Shown: piece after piece, positions 9,420 to 19,300 of the stretch
How the letters are laid out: the number at the start of each line of letters is the position of its first letter
Numbering within the stretch: the stretch's first letter is position 1
NCBI GenBank assembly: GCA_022496805.1
Contig: CM040085.1
Coordinates: 34,253,811-34,317,810 of the forward strand
Source of the DNA: Pohlia nutans
Taxonomy: Eukaryota; Streptophyta; Bryopsida; Bryales; Mniaceae
Reading direction: 5' to 3'
Length of the DNA stretch: 64,000 bases
Notes under the pieces: generated by a model
What the model saw: the letters and a program-made list of their open reading frames with translations, nothing else
The model's database searches: none
What the model was told of the DNA's origin: nothing
Made by a program: the position numbers and the translations under genes

Positions 9420-12010
9420 ATGGATTTGCTCGTGCAGCAGCGCCCTCTGCACATGCTCGTGTTTGCAGGTAAGTGCTCAACGTTTCTACCAGAATGTAGC
9501 TCCTGTCTTACAGTCCCATTTACATTGCAAAACTTGCTTAAACTCCTCTGGATTTGATCACTCTCCTCTTCAAGACGAATTTTCTTGAGTTCATTGATAT
9601 GTTTGTATCGTTCCTGCCATTCTTTTGACTCTCGTATTCCTTAAACTGAAACAGCAAAGAGAGACCATGTACAGCAAAACCAACCAACTCGACTTCCCCG
9701 TGCTACCGTAAGTATCATCTAAACCCTAAACCCTAAACCCTACTAACTCGTGTCCTCGACACTGATCTATGTTCTGAATCCAGTATCATTGGTTTTGAAT
9801 TTGCGATGTGGAACTGGGAAGGTTTTGTATGCGAAACCTAATTGTCACTGGGATTCAAGGCAGAGACCTCTGCCATTGAAGTTGGTGACAGTGGGCAAAG
9901 ACAGGGGACCCGCCATGGAGAGTATCACTGTGGAGTATGTGAAGAAGATCCAACGTTACTGTGCGTTTGAGGAAGTGCAGCTGCGGCCGAACCCTAAAAA
10001 CTCCAGGCATACATACATGCTTCCCCCTTGTTGGCACTTCTCAAATTCACTTCTGCAGTTTTGGAGAATTTGTATGTAGGAGTAGAAACTAAGGACTCCG
10101 CGCTGAGGATGAACTGTGATGGTATGGCAGCGATGTCAGTACACAGGTGTCTAGCGAGGGAGAACGTGTGATGCGCTCCATCTCTACCAAGGACTGGGTA
10201 CGAACCTTAAACCCTAAACCTTTAAATCAATATTCACAATGGCAAGCAAAAGTGCAAATTGCATCACATAACATTCTGGAGAATCCTTCTTCTGGAAAGG
10301 AATTAGAATCCCACTGACAACCTGATTCCTTGTTTTTCTCAATTTGAACAATTGACAGCTCCTCCAGCCAATGAGCCATTGCCTTCAGACGTTATGTGAG
10401 AGGTTGGATTGATCTGGTGTGATTTAGCATGACTCTGCTCTTAATTGGCACTGCTCCAAAGGTGCCCTGCCACTAATTTAGTCCGACTCGGACTAACAAC
10501 AAAAGCTCGGATTAATTCTGGAATTAGAAGAAAGTCCGAGTCGGAGTAATTGAGATAACTCGTAGTAATTGTGGTAATGTAGGTATAGTGTGGCCTATAC
10601 TAAAATAAAAAAATCCAAATTAGTATGAATTTACCATGCCAAATATGAATAAAATATGAATAAAATATTCTGAAATTACTCTTTTTAGTTGTTTGGAAAA
10701 AATTATAATTTCAATAAAATAATCATATTTTATTATTATATCCTCGGACTAATGTGGATAGTAGTACAAGAATTAGTCCAAGGATTTGTAAAAAAATTCC
10801 GAGAAAAATTCGGACTAATTGTAGGTCTCAGACTAAATACGATAATTGGTGTACTCAAGAATGTCATGCAGTTTATGTGTTTTGGTTTGAGTATACAAAT
10901 GAAAACAGTGGTTACTCATCAATGTGCTTCCTGAACGTTTGTGCTTCCTGGCAGGTGGTTCTATTAGACGAGCGTGGCAAAGAAATGACATCTGAGAAGT
11001 TTGCGGATCTGATCGCTGATGCAGGAGACACTGTGGGTGGGCATTGGCTGTTACCAATTTCTGTGCAGATATTTTTCAATCATTTTCTGCTTCTAGGCCT
11101 CTAATGGATCCCATATCATTCTTTAGCCATTTAAGCATCAAATTATTTCTATTTACAAATGCTGAGATATTGCATTAAGAAAGTGCTATTCATGCTTGGT
11201 TCTACAGCCACTCATGTGCATTTCGTTTTCTTTTTTCACATCCCTGAACCTTATGCAAAGAATGGAAGAACAGATATCGCGGATCACCCATGATTCAGAG
11301 CATCATGGGCAATTCCAAGGTATGACAGGACCTCCCCTGTTTATGTCTCCATTACTTCATAACTTTCATATGGATGTCTCTAATCCATGGCTTTCGTTGT
11401 TGCAGGGAGCTAGTGCAGTTGTGTTTTGTATAGGAGGGCCATTTGGACATGGACCGCAAGTTCGTGAACGAGCAAATGTGAGTGTGAAGCTGTCTACCAT
11501 GGTGCTTAATCATCAAGTGGCATTCCTAGTGCTCCTCGAACAGATTTACAGGTTAAAATTCCTTGCACGTATTTCTTTTCTCATTTCGGAAACAACCTCG
11601 AATCAAGGTAGAGGATCCCATTTGCATCTCTTCTAACACACATTGGATTAATTTTTTGGAGATCAGTATAGAGTTGTGGAAAGATGACTTTGGGTACAAG
11701 AGCCAAATCTGTTCAGATCAATGTTTCTTATGCAATTTCACAGTGGGAGGTTGCAGACCCACTATAAGTGACAACAGACAACCTTATTTCCATTCAAAGA
11801 TGAGTGGGCATTAAGTCATGCTTACACCACTGGCTAATTGAAGTGTATGAATAGATGAGTTGTTGTTGGTAATAATATAGAAGAGAGTTTTTAGTATTCT
11901 CTACCTTGTGAGAAAGATTAGTGCAAATGTTTTGAGATATGCACTAAAAAGGTCAGTGCTGCTGCTACAGGGCATGGACAATACTTCGTGGTGAGAAATA
12001 CCACCATTAG
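9420..12010 (+). CDS. RlmH-type SPOUT rRNA methyltransferase, organellar
   Basis: My model has six exons: 9420-9468, 9784-10006, 10131-10197, 10955-11032, 11406-11551 and 11971-12010 (200 aa). In bacteria RlmH methylates N3 of pseudouridine 1915 in 23S rRNA; the plant homologue is presumed to act on organellar ribosomes. Evidence includes the start of the fold (LKLVTVGKDRGP), RPNPKNS followed by DVSTQV, LLDERGK, the SAM-binding knot loop FCIGGPFGHG, MVLNHQVAFLVLLEQIYRAW, and the family's C-terminal GEKYHH before TAG. The N-terminal region is basic and hydroxylated, fitting a transit peptide. Exon 1 also joins in frame to an alternative exon, 9655-9707, followed by acceptor 9821/9822, so the N-terminus is unsettled. 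Intron 2 appears to use a GC donor. The gene's core is confident; the first exon is not. Confidence 0.88.
9715..9742. promoter_or_regulatory. Telo-box cluster (AAACCCT)n in intron 1 of the RlmH-like gene
   Basis: Three consecutive AAACCCT units of the plant telomere repeat stand shortly after the leading exon(s). Another CTTAAACCCTAAACC occurs at about 10206-10220. Telo-boxes near the 5' end are known in plant ribosomal-protein and ribosome-biogenesis genes, which suits an rRNA-modification enzyme. A regulatory role here is inferred. Confidence 0.55.
10007..10130 (+). other. GC-AG intron (intron 2 of the RlmH-like gene)
   Basis: The exon ends AACTCCAG and the intron starts GCATAC, not GT. 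The acceptor is TATGGCAG followed by CGATGTC. Joining there restores codon AGC and the conserved NPKNSSDV stretch in frame. No GT donor within reach keeps the conserved residues. Confidence 0.7.
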
Positions 12011-12134
12011 TGGTTGCACTTTCTCCAAGAACTTCGCTGGTGTTCAACAACTGATGAGAACCTTTGGACCACACACATCTGCCAAGCAACTGCAGAGTTT
12101 TGAGATGCTGTAACAGGGTGGTGGTGCTCCTTGG

Positions 12135-12327
12135 CTAGGGCGAAACTACACCCATGCTGACACCCAGCCATTTTTCTGGGGGTCTACGTGCTTTTTTTGG
12201 AAATTTTAATTCTAAATTTGGGGCCTGCAACCCCAAATTAGTCTAGGTAGACCCACCATGTCCAAAAATAGGAAAGTTTTGGTTTTTACCCTCTTCTTCT
12301 GGTACAAGCATGGGTGTAAGTTCACCT
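12135..12327. repeat. Foldback repeat after the RlmH-like gene
   Basis: AACTACACCCATGCT near 12147 is mirrored by AGCATGGGTGTAAGTT near 12307. Inner arms also pair (GGGGTCTACGTG with TAGGTAGACCC). This is a small inverted-repeat element about 0.1-0.3 kb past the stop codon, possibly within the 3' transcript region. Confidence 0.5.
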
Positions 12328-12814
12328 CAGTGATGCTGCTTTTTGAAAAATTTGACATAGCAGTGGGTATCTATAGTTTCTTTTACCTTGAAAGTAATGG
12401 ATGGGGTACCAATATTGAAGTTTGACTCTAGTATACCATGTAGTATATGGTACTGGTATTGAGTATGATATGAGAAACTACGGAGTATAAAAGAAGAGAA
12501 CACGTAATGAAAAAATGACATAATAAAAATCTATGCAGCAACAATCAGCCAACAATGATTTACAACAGGATTTGAAACAATCAATGAAGTGGCTATAATG
12601 AAAGCACTCATAGGTGGACAATGAAGGCTGAATATCTATTCTCCATTCCAATTGCCGCTATATCCAAACACACTGAACTCTACTCCCATCCAATACTCAA
12701 CATCAATTGCAGGAGAAGGAATTATGGTCTCAACAGGAGAGCATAGTGTGAATACTAGTCGGTATAATGGATTAACAGGTCAATGTCTAAACTTAGATAC
12801 CGGTAATGGTATTA

Positions 12815-13323
12815 GAGCATCATCAATGCAACACGGTAAAGCTCACGGCAAACCAAATTCTATCTTTCGACTGACCTAAAATTAGAAACTGAAATTACTA
12901 TCATCAGAAGCGCATTTAAATAAACGTGAGATATTTCTCAAGAAAAAAAAATTGTGAAATTGGGACGTAGGTGACATGTCCCATTGAAAACACCACATTT
13001 TCAAAATTTAGAGGGAGTACACCAAATCTTGCTTAAAAATGGAAAGATCCTCCCACACTCCCTCTAAATTTCAGAAATATAGAGGGAGTAAGGGAGGATC
13101 TTTCCATTTTTAAGCAAGATTTGGTGTACTCCCTCTAAATTTTTGAAAATTTGGTGTTTTCATTGAGGGATTTCACCTACGTCAAGTTTTTACAATTTTT
13201 TTTTCTTGAGAAATATCTCACGTTTATTTAGATGCGCTTCTAATGATGGTAATTTTACTCTCTAATTTTAGGTCAGTAAAAAGATAGGCAGTGAGCTTTA
13301 CTGTGAATGCATTGGGGATGCTC
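12815..13323. mobile_element. 509-bp foldback MITE, PIF/Harbinger-like
   Basis: The two arms of about 250 bp are inverse copies, separated by a short centre near 13070. Termini are GAGCATC...GATGCTC, flanked on both sides by TTA (12812-12814 and 13324-13326). That is the 3-bp TWA target duplication typical of PIF/Harbinger elements. Internal blocks ATTTCTCAAG, CATTTTTAAGC and TAGAGGGAGTA pair along nearly the full length. A transcript would form a long hairpin. No coding capacity. Confidence 0.82.
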
Positions 13324-13517
13324 TTAGCCGGGACTTAAACCCAGAGTTTTCTGGTTACCAGAAATGACGATGATGTCACAGGAACATTGTTCACTGTCAA
13401 AGAGTGTCGAGAGCAGGAGAGCTCAAGGTAGGAAAGGAGATCCATTGTCCTGTGGGCATTGAATCCAAGGTAGGATGAACAGACACTCTATTCACGTCGG
13501 TCCTCCAGAACCGGAGA

Positions 13518-13520
13518 TAT

Positions 13521-13576
<56 letters not shown>

Positions 13577-13578
13577 TA
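13518..13578. repeat. (AT)n microsatellite
   Basis: Interrupted ATAT runs of about 60 bp, with AAAT interruptions. Non-coding. Confidence 0.9.
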
Positions 13579-13809
13579 TATAGGAAAAGAGAAATGATGA
13601 CTTCATTAGGGTTTCAAGCTTTTATATGTGAACTATGGGTTTAATTTTGTCTTAGGAAAAGTGATTACCCAACAATTACCACTCTTTTAGAGTCCACTTT
13701 GTATTGAACACCCTTTCCACAGTTCCTACTTAAAAATGATTCAAAATATAAAATTTCACATAACGCTAACTAAGTTATGGAAAAAAATAACTGCACACAA
13801 TGTGCTATC

Positions 13810-14181
13810 TTAACCCTTAAACGTCAAGACTGCCTGGACGGGGCAGCTCGGAAGGCATCTAAATTTTCGGAGGGAAAAAAAAAAAAAAAAAAAACGAAAA
13901 AAATGCAAAAACTGCTCTGCGGGGCAGTGCTGGCCAGCACTGTAGCACTGCGGCATCTCAACTGCCCCAACCTCAAAAACTTGTTCAATTTCATAACTTT
14001 GATTGCTTACCAACGATTCCACAATCTCTCAAATGAGGCGCAAATTTGCAATCTAGATCGCTTTTTCAGTAGCTTTCCAACGCATCAATCTACGTTTGAT
14101 TTGGTTGAGAAAATCTACTTTTTTCTTGATTATTCTCTTTTAAATAAGCCCATGGGGCTTACCTTGACGTTTAAGGGTTAA
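13810..14181. mobile_element. ~370-bp TTAA-bounded MITE
   Basis: It runs from TTAACCCTTAAACGTCAAG to TTGACGTTTAAGGGTTAA, with perfect inverted ends of about 18 bp and TTAA at both borders. The last TTAA is shared with the next element, which starts there. An inner block AAGCCCATGGGGCTT recurs near 24958. It contains an A-run at 13877-13893. Confidence 0.78.
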
Positions 14182-14761
14182 CCTCTAAATGCCAACAGCC
14201 CTCTTCAAATTTAGAGAATTGCAAAGATGCATTATAAAATGCAATTAAGAGGGATATTTGGAACTTGATGTATAAATAAAAGTTGTACATTATGAATTTT
14301 AGATTCTATCTATATGGTTAGGTTTATGATTGCTATCACCAATATTTTTGTATAATGTTTGAAATATAAATTCAAAATTCAATTGTGATTTGATTAGGAA
14401 TAAGATATTGACAATATGTGGATGAAATTTGTTGTGATTGGTTGAAATACAATACTCTAAGTGTAATGATTTTTGGAGATTTTATGGTTGCTTAATTATA
14501 TGAGTTGACCTTTTCAAGAGCACTTTTGATTTGTTTTGAACTCAGATTATAGAAATTTTTGGTGAATCATCACACCGTGAAATGAGGCATAATTTTTTTC
14601 TCAAATTATCCCTTTCTAATCAGTTCACACATGCATAAAACTAATTTCCCACAAAAGCTGTAGTAAAAAATCCACACTGCAAAAGGTGTATGACGGATGA
14701 GAAAACATGGATGAATTTGTACATCATTCAAAAAATGAACGCTTGGGCAGTTAAGGGTTAA
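14178..14761 (-). mobile_element. ~584-bp TTAA-bounded MITE, copy 3
   Basis: Left end TTAACCTCTAAATGCC, right end TTGGGCAGTTAAGGGTTAA. Its interior is the reverse complement of 8649-9225 (for example GCATTATAAAATGCAATTAAGAGGG and TTGCTATCACCAAT). It directly abuts the previous element through one TTAA, so the two inserted at the same kind of site, one beside or inside the other's target. Confidence 0.76.
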
Positions 14762-14780
14762 TAGAACACATATTAACTCA

Positions 14781-15026
14781 TACCGTAGTACCATAGTAGG
14801 ATCGCCAAAAAATAATTTAAAATAAAAAGTGAAATACCAGAAATTATGAGGACAAGAAAAAGAAAATTAATTAATTTTAGCTATTTTGGGCCATTTGGGC
14901 CATTTTTAATCATTTTTCTCTCAAAAACAAAAATTTGAAAAATCATTTTTTTGAGGAACAAACGTTATTTAAAAAAATATATTGAATATTCATTCACGGG
15001 GTGGCGACCTTGCTATAGTACTACAG
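14781..15026. mobile_element. MITE with TACCGTAGTAC / GTGGCGACC ends, copy 1
   Basis: Inverted ends are TACCGTAGTACCATAG...TCGCCA and TGGCGACC...CTATAGTACTACAG. A second copy lies at about 33967-34247, sharing CCAAAAAATAATT, ATTATGAGGAC and TTTTTTGAGGAACAAAC. Non-coding. Confidence 0.65.
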
Positions 15027-15380
15027 CACTCTTAGTAGTATATATTATTTACACATTTATATTACTCCTAAAATACAAATGCACAACAAATATGAAGAAG
15101 ATTATACCGTCTATGTTAAACCTACCTAGTAAGTTATTCCTTTTGGCCCACTAAAAACACCTTGATTTCACTGAAACCCATCGATTAGTGGGACATGGAG
15201 GTAGAGGTAAAGGCAACACTTGCCATTATTGGGATTGGCTTCATGCACATGGGGATAATTACTCAGAAGTGTGTAAGATTGGAAAAAACAAATGATAATT
15301 ATCCATAAGTTAGTGTGTAAGATCAGAAATGAGGGTTTTATTTTGGGACAAACTTTAAGTGGGTATCATGGTGTTTTACC

Positions 15381-15591
15381 CATAGCATAATAGAGCAATG
15401 CAACGAAACACCCTTTGAAAAATTGAATCAAAAGAGAATCTTCACTTAGATTCACTTTTTTAAATAATGAAGGAATGCCATTTGTATTTCATGAATTTTG
15501 GGATTACCGTGCCAGTGCCACGTGTACTTAGTTCCTGACTGTGGTTCTATTCCAAAAAGCGTGTTGGCTCCCATTGCTCTATTATGCTATG
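15381..15591. mobile_element. MITE with CATAGCATAATAGAGCAATG ends, copy 1
   Basis: Perfect 20-bp inverted termini (CATAGCATAATAGAGCAATG). On the right the similarity continues outward into GTGGGACGGAGGGAATA, the CTCCCTCCGTCCCA signature of Stowaway-type ends. A reverse copy is at about 24268-24491. Shared interior: GAATCTTCACTTAGAT and GGAATGCCATTTGTATT. Non-coding, about 800 bp upstream of the PHT4-like start. Confidence 0.72.
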
Positions 15592-16393
15592 AGTGGGACG
15601 GAGGGAATACTTCATACTAGGGTCGGTACTAGGGTTGATATCAGGTTATGTTAACCCAACTGTGGTTAGTACCTAACCGGTGGTCAATCGAGCAATAGAA
15701 TACTCAGTCGCCCTGCACGTGGCGACCCGACACCAACTGCACAAAAGATGGACCACTATATCTTTCCACTGCCCCTTTTTTTATCGACACGTACACATCC
15801 TAATGACCATTAGATCAAAGTCTCAAGTATATCCTGACCGCCTATTCGGAAAGACAGCGCACCTTCGGTTAAAGAAAGAACACAGTAGTAAGTTACCATG
15901 GTCTCTTCTGGTGCACCGGCCGCCTCATCACTCGCGGTTTGCTCTTCGGCAAATTCGCGATACCCGAATCATGCTCACCTCGATCAATCCAAATTACGCG
16001 AATTCCTCGTCGCCTCACCGATTTTCGAGCTGGGTTTGAGCTGATCCGAGCTCTGACACCTTGTTGCTCTCTGTTTGTTTGAAGCCAAATTCATCAGCTC
16101 AGTACTGCGTGCTTAGGTTTCTCCTTCCCCGAGCTCAATGGTTGTAGGTAGCTCGTGTTTTGTGAATTCTCTCATTCCATGTTGCCCTTTTTGTTCAGCT
16201 TATCCGACCTCGTAGGGGACTCTAGAGTTTGAGTTCGCGGGTATTGAGATTTTTTTTTTTTGTTTTTTTGAGAGAACTGAATCTTCTTCGATAAGGTTTT
16301 TTGTTTATTCTTGTGGTAATATTGATTTTTATTTATTTTTTGAATTCTATTTTTTGTTGTGTGTGTGTGTGTTTCCACACTGTAGGCGGCGTC

Positions 16394-19300
16394 ATGAGGG
16401 GGCTCTCGTTGAATTTGCAGCTCCCTACTAGTTGTTTTGTACGAAACGATGCAGCGTTAGAGGTTCTATCACAAAATGGGAAAACCAGGTTTTCGAATAG
16501 GAGAGTTGTTGTATGCAGACAGCGTTTGAGGAGTAAACAATTCGATCCATTGTGTATCAAGAATGAATTTCTGCAATGTAAGAGAAACATATCAATTTGT
16601 CGAGCCTACGGTTCGCCTCCTGAGGTGCGGGAAGACCACCCTGTACAAGATGGAGAATCGGATGCAGAAGAAGATAATGAAGAACAAAAAACAGAATCTG
16701 AGGTGGTTTCAGATGCTCCAGATGTGGCTGGCTCCATTACGTCGTGGGGAACTTTGCCTCCACGATTCAAGCTCATTCTCACCACGGCACTTGCATTTGT
16801 TATTTGCAACATGGATAAGGTCAGTCAGTCGTCCCTTCCTTGGCATTCAATCACCACAGATCAGTAGGTTTATATGCAGAATGTGTAAACAACTTGAAAC
16901 CCTAAAGACCTTGACGGTCGATTTTCTGAATTCAGTGGACAATGGTGGCAACCGTGCATAATATTCTTTTAGGAAGACCCTGTGACACCTTGGAATCGGC
17001 CGTGATTTCTATTTTTCCATTCTTTATATAAAGATGCAACGAGAATAAGGCTGAGGGATGTAAAAAAAGAAAGATTCACATGGTGGCTGTAGAACCGTGC
17101 AGGAACAGTACGCAGTATCTCAGCTTCTGTAAATAGAAAGGGTGCAGTGCTTCAATGGCTAAAGAATGTTATGTGATGGCCTAATATTCATGTAAACCCT
17201 AGGTCAGTTTTCATGAACATGGAGATTAATTTCGGTCACAGACGAATGTCGGTCGAATTTATATTCAAGTGTTTCTATGCCCTAATTGGGAGAAAGTTCA
17301 CATGCGAATCTTGTGAAGATGGGAGTAGTGAATTATGAATTGTTTCTGGGGAGTATCTTCTTTCTCTTCATGTGTACACTACCAGTATTTATCGGAGTAT
17401 AATTTGTGTGGTTATTCCTTTCTGGGACACATCCCATTTTTATAAAAAATTGCGTTATTATGTCATGAGGTCATTTAGGGTAGATGAAGTAATCTACATT
17501 TAATATCTAATCGATATTACATAATTATGAGGTCATTAAGTCATTTAAATTGCGTTGTGAGGTCATTTGAATCATAAACTCCTGTGTTGCTGATTACTGT
17601 TATAATATTTCAGAATGTTGTGCACCTTGAACTCTGAAAATTGCAAATCAGATCTCTGATGCAGAGCGCTTTTGTTTGTATAGGTTAATATGAGTGTGGC
17701 CATCATTCCAATGTCCCATCAGCTGGGCTGGAACTCTACAACTGCAGGGCTGGTTCAGTCATCTTTCTTTTGGGGATACTGCATCAGTCAACTTCCTGGT
17801 GGATGGCTTGCCAAAGCATTCTCTGGCCAGTATGTACTACCTCCCTACACCCCTCCCAAGTTCCGCATGAAGATTCCTGCTAGTCAGAACAATTCTTAAC
17901 GCACCTATATAGAGAAAAAGCAAGAACAGAGAATTTCTAGCAACCGTGTTCAACTTTAGCTAGAGTAAGTGGCAAAAGTAGAATTGAAATAAATCTATTA
18001 GGAAGCTTCAAGGAAGGTAACAAAATGTACCAATAGAAAGAAGGAATCATACTCTACATTCTTGAACAATAGAAATATGTTTTGAAAATTACTACACGAA
18101 AATGGACTTTCTGCACTCAGACATGCTATTGAGCTTGGCTGTCGTACTTTGATTTAGCTGCAGATGTTCATGATGCATATCCTCTGGCTATGTTGATTTA
18201 GTAATATTTGGCTTCGAGATCTTCTTCTCAAATGTGTACATGCATGGGAGCCACGTGGACTTTCTATAAATGACGTGGATATACAGGATGGTGCTGCGCG
18301 CGGGTGTGTTGATGTGGTCTTTGGCTACAGCAGCTGTACCAAGTACCGCCAAGATACTTCCTCTTCTTCTTCTGTGTCGTCTTTTGGTAAGTTCATTGAT
18401 CCTTACTTTGCACGGTCCTATGTCTGGCCATAAGGTAGAAACCCATTCCCGTGGCTTTGAGTGGTTTCCATGGATTTATTATTTATTTATTATTATTGTT
18501 GTTGTGGAACCTTGTCCCCATTCTTGAGAGGATTCCAATGCATTAATATTGGTATCATTTAGATATTGTATGAATATGTTATGAATTGTTGAAGTTTAAA
18601 ATAGTAAGGTTCATGAACCATGAGTACGGTATTGCCCTTGAACCATGAGTATTGCAATCACGAGGTACCTTATGGAAGCATTTTTGAATGTGATATAACC
18701 TAGAAGTATCTCATTTCTTACAAGTCACGAGTTTGTATGACACTTGCATGGGTGACTCTTCAACCCTCGGGAATGGGACCTTCACGGGAATAAGTCCCCT
18801 ACCTTTTAGTTGCCACTTGCCAGAATGTAATAGATGACCATCCCTTGACAAAGTGCGTCTGGGATGTGCTTGCAGGTTGGACTTGGGGAAGGAGTGTCAC
18901 CCGCAGCTGCCACAGATCTCATAGCCAGGTGACCTCCTGTATAATGCTCACTTTTGAAGGCTTGGTTGAAGAAATCTATCATTTGATTTTAAGCATGTAT
19001 ACTACTATGAATTCGTTTCCTCCATTCATAGTCATAGGCTGGGTTCAGAGGGAGGCTAGGACTAACAATGGGAATTGAGATGTTGCAGGGTAATGCCTTT
19101 GAGTGAGCGCTCTAGAGCAGTGGCCACTGTTTTTGGTGGCCTCAATGTTGGTAGCGTTGTTGGGTACGCACATTCTTCTTACTTTTATTCATCTCATGTA
19201 CCGTAATATTACTCTAAAAATGAAGTACAACAAAGTAGTAAATCTTCTTCATTCTGATTGTATTGGCGAAGTTAACAATGTCTTTGCAATCAACTCTTAG

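Noticed and set aside
11196..11405. Possible extra exon (MEEQISRITHDSEHH...) before exon 5's successor in the RlmH-like gene
   Set aside because: It would insert residues between AGDT and GASAVVF, where the family has a direct join. Flanking exons already match in phase 0.
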